Source: Sphingobacteriales bacterium (lineage in GTDB: Bacteria > Bacteroidota > Bacteroidia > AKYH767-A > OLB10). Taken from it: a DNA stretch of 47,540 bases. Under the pieces are notes generated by a model. The model did no database searches. It saw only the letters and a program-made list of their open reading frames with translations, and was not told the DNA's origin. The DNA is taken from positions 1 through 47,540 of the forward strand of contig JAJTFW010000012.1 of assembly GCA_021299095.1 (NCBI GenBank). Direction: 5' to 3'. Positions 18,090-28,100 of this stretch are shown piece by piece. Both the position numbers and the translations under genes were made by a program. How positions within the stretch are numbered: position 1 is the first letter of the stretch; each line of letters begins with the position of its first letter.

Positions 18090-21000
18090 ATGCAGAAGTC
18101 CATATTTCTTACACTGTTTCTCTTGTCATTCACACGACTTGTATCCGCCCAGGGTACAATTCGTGGAAAAGTCTCCGATAACCTTGGGGAGGCATTGATA
18201 GGCGTAACAGTGGTTGTCAAAGGGAATACCACCATAGGCTCTTCGACCGATTTCGATGGGAATTACTCCCTACGGTTGCCCGATGATAAACCGGTCGTGC
18301 TGCTCATTTCCTATATCGGATTCAGAACACTTGAAGAGCAGGTGCAGGTCACTGGTGGCGGCGTACTCGTTAAAAACTTCGTGCTTCAATCATCTGCAGT
18401 AGAGGTGAAGGAAGTGAAGGTTGAAGCAAAAGCTGTTAAAGCTGCGAACTATTACATGGAGAATATGAAGAAGCAGTCGGCAACCAGCATCGACTACATT
18501 TCTTCGGAAACCATGCGTAAGACCGGCGATAACAATGTGGCTTCAGCGGTCTCACGAGTTACGGGTGTATCAAACACCAGTTCTGGATTCATCACTGTTC
18601 GCGGTATTGGCGATCGCTATATCCGCACCACGGTGAATGGCTCAACCATTCCTACGCTCGATCCCTTCACCAATAACATCCGGTTGGATTTCATCCCGGC
18701 GAATCTGGTCGATAACATCATCATAACCAAGACAGCCTCACCTGATTTGCCTGGTAACTGGGCAGGTGCTTACATCTCGGTTGAAACCAAGGATTATCCG
18801 GAACAGCTGACTGTCGCTGCTGAAACGCAAATCGGGTACAATACGCAAAGTACTTTCCGGAATATCCTGTCGGGTGATCGTAGCCCAACGGATTGGTTGG
18901 GTTTCGATAATGGATTGAGAGATCGTGACCACAGTGGATTCATTGAGTATACGGTGCGACCAACCCAGTTTCAGGAGATGGTTGCATTGGGCTTGGGTTC
19001 GTTTTATGCTTCACTCGGAATTACAAGTTCCTGGGATCCGAATTCACAACAGGGCCAGGATCTGTTCAAGCTTGGCCTTGTGGAGCTTGGATTACTCGCC
19101 CCCGCTCAGATCAATGACCCGGTTGCATTCGCAGCAGCTGTTGATACGTATGAATCGAACCAGGCACTGCAAGCATTTGAAACCATCAACGGCCCTGCTG
19201 CTGCTCAAAACAAGACTTTTGCCAATACCTGGCAGCTTGGCACCCGTCGTGCTCCGGTCAATTTCAGTCAGTCATTCGGTGTCGGCAATCAGGTCAGCTC
19301 TGGAAAAACGGGAACACTCGGTTACCTGTTTGGTGTTAGATACGGTAGCAATGTAGTGTATGATCCATCCTCTACGCTTGGCCGTGCACGGACAGATCAG
19401 AACAATGTATTGGGCGTTCCTTTTACCGCGGACCAACGTATCAGCCGGGAAACGAATACCTGGAGTGCTTTAGCGAAGCTTTCCTATAAGTTTAATCCGA
19501 ATCACAGCGTCAGTGCCTTGTTCATGCCCAACCTGAATGGTTCGAATAGCGTCCGCGAATTGTCAGGCATCGGCTTTTTTGAAGATCAGCCCTTGACACA
19601 ATTCTTCTCGAAGGATCAGATTTACGAGGAGCGTCGACAGTTGGTTTACCAGTTTGCCAGTGATCATTACTTCCCGGGCATTAAGGGTAAATTGGAAACC
19701 AAGGCTTCTTATACCGATGGACGAAGTAATATCCCGGATTTCCGAAGTCTCAGTCTTTTCGATGCGGATGATATCATCGTAAGTGGAATCGGGAATTCGC
19801 CCAACACCCGCGATTTCCGTTACCTGAATGAGGATGTGATTGATGCACGCTTATCGCTCGAGATGCCCATCAGCGAAAAACCGGGTATGAGCCGCAAAAT
19901 GAAGTTCGGTGGTTCATACACGCAACTTGACCGAGATTTCAATCAGTATCAATACATATTGAGTGCTACCGACAGCAATGGTAATGCCGTCACCGGCTCA
20001 TACGAAGTACCCAATGGGGATCTTGATGCGTTCCTCAACACAAGTAATTTTGATATTCAGGCATATACCTTTCAGGGAATTCCGCGCCGCAGAGCCAATA
20101 TTTTTTACATCGATACCGATTTCCCTGGCAACCGTACACTCGGTTACAGCAAAGTACTGGCGGGGTTTGCCATGGCTGATTACTCCATCGATATGAAATG
20201 GCGTGTAACCGGTGGACTGCGCGTAGAGCATGCACGCATTTTTGCCGATATCTACGAGTACTACGTCAAAGGCTATGCGAAAAACGATATCCGTAGGAAG
20301 GCCGAAGGGGATAATTTCCTTTCGAATCCAGGAGATATCGATGTGGTCAAGTTCCTTCCGAGTGTCAGTGTGATCTACAAATACATCGATGATGACACCC
20401 GTTCATCGAACATCCGTTTCAACTACGCGCGTTCAACAGCCTATCCAAGTATTCGCGAAATCACCGAAAACAACGTACTCGATTTCGAATTGCGTTCCAT
20501 CGTTTCCGGTAACAGCGAGCTTAAACCCGTCGATATCGACAATTTTGATATCCGCTGGGAAACGTACCTGAAGTCAGGAAATACAATTTCTGCCAGCGGA
20601 TTTTATAAGCGTTTTGTGAACCACATCGAACTACTCAATTTCAATGAGACCAACACCTGGACCAACTCCGGATTATCATACGTAGCAGGCCTCGAATTGG
20701 AAGGAGTCAGAAAGTTCAGCAAGCAACTTGAGGTTCGGGCGAATGCAACCTTTATTTATTCGGAAACCAATGTGATTTTGCGCTCTGTTCGTAGCTCCGA
20801 TGGTATCAAGGAGTATGTGCCTTATGATACGCTTGTTCGTAGCATGTTCGGTCAGGCACCGTATGTATTCAACACCATTATCAACTACGCGTTTGAAAAG
20901 TCTAAAGTTAACTTGACCTTATCGTATAACGTGCAGGGCCCCCGTCTTGTCTTCGCAGCGACAGAAACCGCTCCCGATGTATACGAAATGCCCAGGAATC

Positions 21001-21179
21001 AGATTGATCTGAAGGCGACTCGTCCATTGGGTAAACATTTTACCGCTGCACTTACACTGCGTGATATCCTGAACCAGCCCGTGCGTCGCAAGTTCGACCT
21101 CGGCGATGGACAGAAGCTCGATTACGATAGCTATCGCTGGGGGACAGGTATCACCCTTGGAATCACATACCGCTTGTAA
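18090..21179 (+). CDS. TonB-dependent outer-membrane receptor with carboxypeptidase-like N-domain, no SusD partner
   Basis: 1029 residues. After the signal peptide (ends about SAQG) comes a CarboxypepD_reg-like domain, GTIRGKVSDNLGEALIGVTV through DFDGNYSLRLP and SYIGFRT. A plug domain follows (about 125-235: ETMRKTGDNNVASAVSRVTG, FITVRGIGDRY, LVDNIIITKTASPDLPG), then a long 22-strand-type barrel ending GITLGITYRL. Such receptors import substrates using TonB/ExbBD energy. SusC-type glycan importers normally have a susD gene next door; here the neighbours are two NGLE-family proteins and a FISUMP lipoprotein, and the stop overlaps the next ATG (TAATG). The substrate is unknown; the partners may be extracellular ligands or surface subunits. 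Confidence 0.9.
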   Translation: MQKSIFLTLFLLSFTRLVSAQGTIRGKVSDNLGEALIGVTVVVKGNTTIGSSTDFDGNYSLRLPDDKPVVLLISYIGFRTLEEQVQVTGGGVLVKNFVLQSSAVEVKEVKVEAKAVKAANYYMENMKKQSATSIDYISSETMRKTGDNNVASAVSRVTGVSNTSSGFITVRGIGDRYIRTTVNGSTIPTLDPFTNNIRLDFIPANLVDNIIITKTASPDLPGNWAGAYISVETKDYPEQLTVAAETQIGYNTQSTFRNILSGDRSPTDWLGFDNGLRDRDHSGFIEYTVRPTQFQEMVALGLGSFYASLGITSSWDPNSQQGQDLFKLGLVELGLLAPAQINDPVAFAAAVDTYESNQALQAFETINGPAAAQNKTFANTWQLGTRRAPVNFSQSFGVGNQVSSGKTGTLGYLFGVRYGSNVVYDPSSTLGRARTDQNNVLGVPFTADQRISRETNTWSALAKLSYKFNPNHSVSALFMPNLNGSNSVRELSGIGFFEDQPLTQFFSKDQIYEERRQLVYQFASDHYFPGIKGKLETKASYTDGRSNIPDFRSLSLFDADDIIVSGIGNSPNTRDFRYLNEDVIDARLSLEMPISEKPGMSRKMKFGGSYTQLDRDFNQYQYILSATDSNGNAVTGSYEVPNGDLDAFLNTSNFDIQAYTFQGIPRRRANIFYIDTDFPGNRTLGYSKVLAGFAMADYSIDMKWRVTGGLRVEHARIFADIYEYYVKGYAKNDIRRKAEGDNFLSNPGDIDVVKFLPSVSVIYKYIDDDTRSSNIRFNYARSTAYPSIREITENNVLDFELRSIVSGNSELKPVDIDNFDIRWETYLKSGNTISASGFYKRFVNHIELLNFNETNTWTNSGLSYVAGLELEGVRKFSKQLEVRANATFIYSETNVILRSVRSSDGIKEYVPYDTLVRSMFGQAPYVFNTIINYAFEKSKVNLTLSYNVQGPRLVFAATETAPDVYEMPRNQIDLKATRPLGKHFTAALTLRDILNQPVRRKFDLGDGQKLDYDSYRWGTGITLGITYRL

Positions 21180-22570
21180 TGAAACTGAAAATAGAAGGAC
21201 TGATGAAGAAGATTAATTCCATTACCCGCCTGATGTTTTTCGCCATCTTTTTGATGGTGGGAGGTCAGGCCGTGGCTCAGATCAAAGGCCTCAATGTCGA
21301 GAAATATTACATCGCTGATTCAAACGATGCGACTGATACCACAGGCGGAAGGAGTTTGCAAGTAGGTAGTGTGACCTATCGTGTCTTTGTGGAGATTGAA
21401 CCTGGGTCTCGCATCACAAAAATTTATGGCGACGCCAACCATCCCCTGGAGTTTAGCAGCTCGCAGAATTTCTATAACAACATTGATAGGCCATCAAGTG
21501 AGTTCGGATATGAGATTCGGAGTTCGTGGTTCTCTGACAACCCTACACTCGCACTCGACTCATGGATAACCTTGGGTTGGGCTGCCAATCTTGAGAAAGG
21601 AGTTTTGAAATCCCTGGACCCGGATGGCGATGCCATCACCGGACAAAATAACACGGGCGGAACAGCGCTGATTCCCGCCGGACTCTTGGTCAATACAGAC
21701 ACCTCCATGGGCGTTCTGTTGTCACAAGCCGATGGACTTACTTCTACAATTGCTGCTGCCACGTATGGACAATGGGCTGAGGGTGGATTTAAGGATTTGA
21801 GCGGAAATGATACAACCGTTTTCGGATCGGTTCAATACGGCAATGTGTTTTCATGTTCTTCCTGTGAGTTACGACAAAACCTGGGCGTGATTGGTGCTGG
21901 CGTTGACAGCAACCGGGTGTTGGTTGCGCAGCTCACTACGGCGGGTGACTTGAATTTCAGCATCAACCTGGAACTGCAGGTGCCTGATCCACAAAATGGA
22001 GGATTCGTTACCATCAAATACGTTGCCGACGCATCAGTCCTACTTCCTGGCGAACAGGCAAGTCCTTATTTGAGTTATCCTCCTGTTTGTGGCTGCACGG
22101 ATCCGCGTTATCTCGAATACAGCCCGACGTTTAGCTGCAGTGAAGCGGATTCGTGTATCAACCTCATCGTTTTTGGTTGTATGGATTCAGCTGCATGCAA
22201 TTTCCGTCCGGATGCCAATTACAACATTCCATCACTGTGTTGTTATCCAGGCTACTGCAACGACCTTGACATCAGCAAGGTTTGTCCACAATTGAATTAC
22301 AACCGCTTCGGATCTGCATCTTTAGCAATAGCTCCCAACCCTGTGACAGGACCGATCACCTTGGAAATCCTCTCGCCTGAGGATCAGGATGCCATGCTGA
22401 TTATTACCGATATGATGGGAAGGCAGGTATTCAAACGCTCGCTGTACCTCGATGAGGAACTTACGGTCTATTCAATGGATTATGCCTGGTTGCCAGAGGG
22501 TGTATACATTGTGCAGGTCCAAGGCCGCAGGTTAGACAGCTCAATCCGTATGGTGCGTGTTAACCCCTAA
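21179..22570 (+). CDS. T9SS-secreted protein of the NGLExxIVExYYV family with Cys-rich module (member C)
   Basis: 463 residues from ATG 21179, which overlaps the TonB-receptor stop by one base; ATG 21203 (MKKINSITR) is an alternative. A signal peptide ending AVAQ is followed by IKGLNVEKYYIADSND and the family landmarks VGSVTYRVFVEIEPGSR, YGDANHPLEFSSS, LDSWITLGWAA, GVLKSLD, NTDTSMGVLLSQADGL and NRVLVAQLTTAGDLNFSINL. From about residue 300 a Cys-rich stretch carries two copies of a GCxDP/S...ACNF module common in Bacteroidota surface proteins. The end (IAPNPVTGPITLEI, GVYIVQVQG, MVRVNP) is a type A T9SS sorting domain. It is probably surface-exposed and coupled to the receptor. Confidence 0.8.
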   Translation: MKLKIEGLMKKINSITRLMFFAIFLMVGGQAVAQIKGLNVEKYYIADSNDATDTTGGRSLQVGSVTYRVFVEIEPGSRITKIYGDANHPLEFSSSQNFYNNIDRPSSEFGYEIRSSWFSDNPTLALDSWITLGWAANLEKGVLKSLDPDGDAITGQNNTGGTALIPAGLLVNTDTSMGVLLSQADGLTSTIAAATYGQWAEGGFKDLSGNDTTVFGSVQYGNVFSCSSCELRQNLGVIGAGVDSNRVLVAQLTTAGDLNFSINLELQVPDPQNGGFVTIKYVADASVLLPGEQASPYLSYPPVCGCTDPRYLEYSPTFSCSEADSCINLIVFGCMDSAACNFRPDANYNIPSLCCYPGYCNDLDISKVCPQLNYNRFGSASLAIAPNPVTGPITLEILSPEDQDAMLIITDMMGRQVFKRSLYLDEELTVYSMDYAWLPEGVYIVQVQGRRLDSSIRMVRVNP

Positions 22571-22598
22571 GCCAGCCCGAATACAATCCTTAAAAACC

Positions 22599-23318
22599 AT
22601 GAAAAGTCTCCTCATTTACATGTTCAGTTTCTGCTTTCTGGTGATTGCCGGCTGTAAGGAAGAAGAGCAGCAGCCAGCTATCGAAACCGGTACAATGGCT
22701 GATGTAGACGGTAATACGTACACCACAGTCAAAGTCGGCAACAGCTGGTGGATGGCAGAAAACCTTCGTGTAACACATTATCGTGATGGAAGCCCCATTA
22801 CACGACTTGATTCAGACATCGACTGGCTCAGCGGTAGTGCAGGGTACTCGGTGCACCCTGAAGCGACTACCCTCATGGGCAATTTATACAACTGGGCAGC
22901 AGTAAGTAATAGCATCCCGGTTGCTCCTGATGGTTGGCACATTGCTACGGATGAGGAATGGAAGCAGCTTGAATTGGATTTGGGTATGTCCTCCTCTGCA
23001 GCTAATGCCTTAGGCTGGCGCGGTGGCAAGGAAGGTGATGCACTTAAGGCTACAGGAACCGTGAATTGGGCTCGATATGATCCAGTTTGGGCCGATAATT
23101 CGAGCGGCTTTTCCGCACTTTCTGGTTCGTGTAGGATATTTGATGGACGCTTCGGAACACCCGGTAAGGGATATGCGGGCTTCTGGTGGACTTCATCTGC
23201 CAGCACCTTGCATCCCGATAAAGCCTACTACCGGTACCTCGATTACAAGCGCTCATCCGTTTTTCGTCAAACCGAACAAGTGAAATATGGCTTTAGTGTA
23301 CGCTGCGTTAAAGATTGA
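22599..23318 (+). CDS. FISUMP-domain lipoprotein
   Basis: 239 residues. The lipobox is VIAGC near residue 18, so it is a lipoprotein. The mature part is the Fibrobacter succinogenes major paralogous domain (TIGR02145 type): DVDGNTYTTVKVGNSWWMAE, NLRVTHYRDG, YNWAAV, GWHIATDEEWKQLE, FSALSGSCR, GFWWTSSAS and YGFSVRCVKD. The fold resembles C-type-lectin/sulfatase-modifying domains, and its functions are unknown. ATG 22599 gives a compact signal; the 14-codon upstream extension from GTG 22557 overlaps the previous gene and is unlikely. It is the last gene of the operon, with a strong terminator 25 bases downstream. Confidence 0.85.
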   Translation: MKSLLIYMFSFCFLVIAGCKEEEQQPAIETGTMADVDGNTYTTVKVGNSWWMAENLRVTHYRDGSPITRLDSDIDWLSGSAGYSVHPEATTLMGNLYNWAAVSNSIPVAPDGWHIATDEEWKQLELDLGMSSSAANALGWRGGKEGDALKATGTVNWARYDPVWADNSSGFSALSGSCRIFDGRFGTPGKGYAGFWWTSSASTLHPDKAYYRYLDYKRSSVFRQTEQVKYGFSVRCVKD

Positions 23319-23342
23319 TGTCTTGAGTTTATGATAGATCTG

Positions 23343-23366
23343 CGGGGGCAATCGCCCCCGTTTTTT
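23343..23366 (+). terminator. Rho-independent terminator of the TonB-receptor operon
   Basis: A seven-base-pair GC stem (CGGGGGC / GCCCCCG) with loop AATC is followed by six T residues, 25 bases after the FISUMP stop. Confidence 0.9.
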
Positions 23367-23382
23367 GTTGATGTACGCCGTG

Positions 23383-23397
23383 TTAACATTCCGGTTA
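23383..23397. promoter_or_regulatory. Inverted-repeat-like element TTAAC-N5-GGTTA (copy C of four)
   Basis: TTAAC followed five bases later by GGTTA (or six bases later by GTTAT). It starts 70 bases upstream of the -7 element at 23453. It is the weakest right half of the four copies. Confidence 0.3.
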
Positions 23398-23452
23398 TCT
23401 ACTTATAATGATTTGATAAGTTGGGCGTAAAGACAGCATATCGGCTCGGGTC

Positions 23453-23460
23453 TAGTTTTG
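23453..23460 (+). promoter_or_regulatory. Candidate -7 element (TAGTTTTG)
   Basis: Exact TANNTTTG match, 45 bases before ATG 23506; drives the beta-helix/member D pair. Confidence 0.55.
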
Positions 23461-23505
23461 CGGACAATCTCATTCGACAGACAACAACCAAACTCAATCT
23501 TTATC

Positions 23506-25113
23506 ATGAAAAACCTCTTCTCAACACTGCTCGCCGGTGCCGCTCTGGCCGCCGGAGTAGTCAGCTCGGGCAATGCCCAGTCAAACCTTGGCGCCGATTG
23601 CGGATGTCCGCCCGTCGCCAGCCGTCCGACCAAAAACGTTAGTGTCATCTCCGATGCGAACGCAAACCTCACCGCGAACTATTACTTTTTCTGTGACACG
23701 ACCTACATCCTCAACGAGAAGTTGTACGTCGCCAACGGAGTTACACTCACAATTGCTCCCGGAACCGTTGTTAAAGGCGCTGTTACCGGTGTTGGTGTTC
23801 CTCAAAACTCGTTGATCGTAACACGCGGAGGTAAATTGATTGCAGATGGTACTCCGACTTGTCCGATCGTATTCACTTCGAGTAATGACCCAATGAATGG
23901 AACGTACCCATTGGGTAACCGTGGTGAGTGGGGTGGAGTACAGATCCTTGGTCGTGCTCAGCTTGCCCGTATTGGTGGTACCTTCGGAACTACAACCACT
24001 GTTAACGGTGAGTGGGTTATGGAAGGACTCAACAACGATCCCCGTTCGGTGTTCGGTGGTGGAGCAACCCCAATCAACAACGACAATTCTGGAATTATCC
24101 GTTACGTTTCTATCCGCCATGCAGGTGGTTCTACAGCGGCAAACACCGAATTGAACGGACTTTCACTTGGTGCAGTCGGTAGTGGTACAATCATCGAAAA
24201 CGTTGAAATTGTTTCCAATGACGACGATGGAATCGAGTGGTGGGGTGGTACCGTAAACGGTAAATACATCAGCAACCTGTTTGTGAATGACGACGGTTTC
24301 GATATCGACATGGACTTTGACGGTAAACTCCAGTTTCTTTTCGGTCTTAAGGCCCCTGTATCGATTGCTTCAGGTGGTGAAAGTGGATTTGAGTGGGATG
24401 GTGACGAAGGTGCCAGCACATGGTTTGGTGGTTACTCCAGCGCTGTTTCAACCTGGCGTTCGCATCCGGTTGTGTACAATGCAACCATCATTGGTAACGG
24501 TTCAACCTCATCTGCTACCGGAACAGGTTTCACCACTGGAAACCCCTTTGGTGTGAGCTTCAAGTCGAAAGCTGAAGGTGAGATCTACAATTCCATCTTT
24601 ACCGGTTTTAACTCAGCCTTTAATTTGCAGGCGAGCACCGATTCATCCAAGTTGTTGTATGACAATAACCTGGTGAAAATTGGTTGTAACCACATCATTC
24701 CGAACACCAAAGGCATTTCTGCAACTGCTGCAAACGTTACCTTCACCGGTGCTGACTCTGTTCGTTTCTTCGGAACAGATGCCAACGTTAGTGTTGCCAG
24801 TATCGCTGGGTTTGATGCCAGCTTCGATGTAAACGGAAGCACCAATCAGGTGACCAACAACATCGACGTAGTTCCGACCAGCAACATTGCTACTACCTGT
24901 ACGCCTCCTGCCGACGGTTTCTTCACACCGGCTAACTACCGTGGTGCTTTCGAAGCAGGTAAGAAGGGATGGTTGAACAAGTGGGCTTATACCTCTGTCG
25001 TAAATATCATTCCCGGTTTGGCACCATGTCCTACCGATCTGAACGCTGATGGCGTGACCAACACCTCCGACTTCCTGTTGTTCGTAGCACAGTTCAACCT
25101 GTCCTGCAACTAA
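23506..25113 (+). CDS. Secreted beta-helix-like protein with C-terminal dockerin-like motif
   Basis: 535 residues. After the signal peptide (ends GNAQ) the chain reads as a repetitive right-handed beta-helix: YVANGVTLTIAPGTVVKG, LIVTRGGKLIADG, CPIVFTSSNDP, GEWGGVQILG, IRYVSIRHAGG and IENVEIVSNDDDGIEWWGG. Proteins with this TIAPGTVVKG pattern are abundant at Bacteroidota surfaces; their function is unclear. The last 25 residues, CPTDLNADGVTNTSDFLLFV, are a single dockerin-like calcium loop with helix, which may dock onto a cohesin-like partner. No type IX sorting tail is present. It is followed 52 bases later by member D, with AGGAA before that ATG, so the two form an operon. Confidence 0.8.
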   Translation: MKNLFSTLLAGAALAAGVVSSGNAQSNLGADCGCPPVASRPTKNVSVISDANANLTANYYFFCDTTYILNEKLYVANGVTLTIAPGTVVKGAVTGVGVPQNSLIVTRGGKLIADGTPTCPIVFTSSNDPMNGTYPLGNRGEWGGVQILGRAQLARIGGTFGTTTTVNGEWVMEGLNNDPRSVFGGGATPINNDNSGIIRYVSIRHAGGSTAANTELNGLSLGAVGSGTIIENVEIVSNDDDGIEWWGGTVNGKYISNLFVNDDGFDIDMDFDGKLQFLFGLKAPVSIASGGESGFEWDGDEGASTWFGGYSSAVSTWRSHPVVYNATIIGNGSTSSATGTGFTTGNPFGVSFKSKAEGEIYNSIFTGFNSAFNLQASTDSSKLLYDNNLVKIGCNHIIPNTKGISATAANVTFTGADSVRFFGTDANVSVASIAGFDASFDVNGSTNQVTNNIDVVPTSNIATTCTPPADGFFTPANYRGAFEAGKKGWLNKWAYTSVVNIIPGLAPCPTDLNADGVTNTSDFLLFVAQFNLSCN

Positions 25114-25165
25114 TCAATTTTTTTTCGAGACGAGAATTTTTAATCAACCATAAACAGGAAAAACC

Positions 25166-28100
25166 ATGTTTCGTAAACTGTTAAGTCTTTCCATGTTCGT
25201 TCTGGCAGCCGCGGCACCCGCTGCGGCCCAGAACGGCCTGGAGAACATCATTGTAGAAAAATACTATGTGTCCAATGCCGCTGATGCGGCAAATGCCAAT
25301 ACTGCACTGACTGATGCCGGATATTCAACGGGTACATTGCCTGCAGGATCAGTGACGTGGCGTATCTATGCCGACTTGTTGCCCGGTTGGGGTGTACAGT
25401 CGGTTTATGGAGTTCCTTCGCATCCATTACTGCTGAGCACTACGACCTCGTTTTTCAATCACCCGAATGGTAACTCTACCGGTGGAAACTTCGCCAGTAA
25501 TTCCAGCTCCATTATCGGTGATGGTACTACACTGCTCGATTCCTATTTATCGTGCGGTGCAGTAGCGCCTGGCCGTTTCGGTGTGATTAAGACCGAGGAT
25601 AACTCAGCAGCTGTGCCAACTGGTGGTGGTACGAACCTGGTCATCAATCCGAATACTGTTCTGGCTAACAATGATCCCTCAGCTGCGCCAGCACTGACCT
25701 CGGCTGATGGTTTGTACAACACAGCAAACAATCCTGCACTCCTCGCCCTTACCTTGTTGGGTGATGCTGCTTCTGGCCCGATTAACATACTTACCGATGG
25801 TTCCATCATTGGCAACTCCTTCAACTCTACCAACTGTTCATGGGGCGTTTTGGGTGAGCAAGTCGGCGCGTTCCCAACGGGAACAAACCGTGTCTTGATT
25901 GGACAATTCACATCGGATGGCGTATTTACCTACGCACTCAACATTCAGCTGCGTAACAACACCACATTCGCAGTTCAGAATTTTGTGAATTCGAACCCGA
26001 CCGGCAACGAGATATTGTTGACTGCCCTGGCAGGAACACTTAACCAGGCAAATGCTGCACCGACCGTGAGTATTACCGCACCTACTGCAGGAACCTCATA
26101 CCTGGTTGGTGATGTGGTTAATATCGCTGCTACTGCTGCGGATGCCGATGGTTCTGTTGCTTCTGTAGAATTCTTCGTTAACGGAGTTTCCGTTGGAGTG
26201 GACAATACTGCACCCTATACGGCTACTTACACTGCTGCCGGTATCGGTTCAAAGGCCATTACTGCCAGAGCCACTGACAACCTCGGAGCTCAAACAACCT
26301 CAGCTGCAGTCAATGTAACTGTTGGATCGAATAATGCACCAACGGTTTCTGTTACTGCTCCCTCGAACGGAGCCTTGGTAATTGGTGGTGCTGCGGTAAA
26401 CATCACTGCAACAGCTGCCGATAGCGATGGATCCATCACACAGGTTGAATTTTTTGTGAGTGGCATTTCCGTTGGTGTTGACAACTCATCACCTTTTGCT
26501 GTTTCATGGACGAGTGCTTCTCCCTTCGGGAACCGCGTGATTACCGCAGTCGCAACTGACAACGCAGGCGCAACAACCACTTCAGCCGGAGTAACGATCA
26601 ATGTTCAAAACCCGAACGCGCTGGCCTATACAGTAGGCAATATTTCAGCTGGATGTTCCAACAGCACGTTCTGCCTGCCTATTAGTGCTATCGACACTGT
26701 GGCTAATGTGATTGGTTATGATATCGTTTTGGATTACGATGCCGCTAAAGTCACTCCGACCGGTGCAATCGTACGCAAGAACGACCTACTTCAGCCCAGC
26801 TTCAACAGCAACATGGTGAGCACGGCGTTCTCTAACGATGCTACCAATGGTAAGGCGTATATCTCCGTTTACTTCAACGGCAGTGCCCCATCCAGTGCAC
26901 GTTTCTCCGGAACCGGTGACATCATCTGCGTTGAATTTGCCAAGACCGGTTTGGGCACCAATGACACTGCAGTTTTTGTTGCGGATACCCTCTTGGAAAG
27001 CCGTATCACCGGTGTTCAGTTGGTGGGAACAGATGCAGGTTCGTTCATTAACTACTCTGACAGCCTCTTCAGCGGAAGCTTGAAGTTCTGGCTCGATTTC
27101 AGCCCAATCAAGTACAATCAGGCTGCTCCTGGCGATTACCTTGTCACCAATATCTACTCAAACAACTCTAGCTGCAATGCACGCTCTGCAACCGCTTCAC
27201 AGCCGGATGTCAACGGTATCTTCAATTTTAATGTGAACTCTGGTAGTCGCATCGAAATTGTGAAGGATGTAGCTTCAGCTACTGACGTACAGCCTGTGAT
27301 CAATGGTTTCGATGCATTCCTCATGCGTCGTGTGTTGGTGAATGATGCATCATTCGTTCCCTCTGTATACCAGATTATCGCCATGGATGTAAATACCGAT
27401 GGTGTTGTTTCAGCCGGTGACCTTTCACAGATCAACCAACGTGCAGTATTGTTGCTTCCTGAATTCCAACAGGATTGGAACTATAATGCACAGGGTGTTT
27501 CGAATGGTCAACCTTCTCGTGACTGGTTATTTGTGGATGTTACCACCTTCTCGAGCAATCCCAATTATGCTGTGTCTTCTACATATCCATCCAACGATGG
27601 CGTAGGTTACAGCAAGAACCGTGTTCCTCAGGTTGAATTTTGCAGCCCGATACCCGTCAGCCTGGTTGGTGATTGCCCCTTGATCGGAACCGAGAATTAT
27701 ATCGGTTTGATGTTGGGAGATGTAAACGGTAACTACGCATCAAACAACGGCGCTCCGAGCCCATTCCGTAGCACTTCCGATGCGGTTGTTTTCGATGCCG
27801 CACGTTCGTATGAGGTTGACGGATTCGTTAACGTCCCTGTTCGTTTCACGGGTGCTTCGGTCCATTCAATCGACTTCTCGTTTAATTACGACCGCAGTCA
27901 ATTGGAATTTGTCAGTGCTACCGATTTATCCGGACAACTGATGATGCTTACGCACGAGTCATCGAACGATCAGCTCGTCCGTTTCACATCAAGCAGTCTT
28001 CAGGAGGTATCAGGTAATGCTGCAGTTGCTGCCCTACGTTTCCGTAAGTTGAACGATAATGCCGTTGCAGGCATTCAGCCCGTGAACGCCTTCCTGGATG

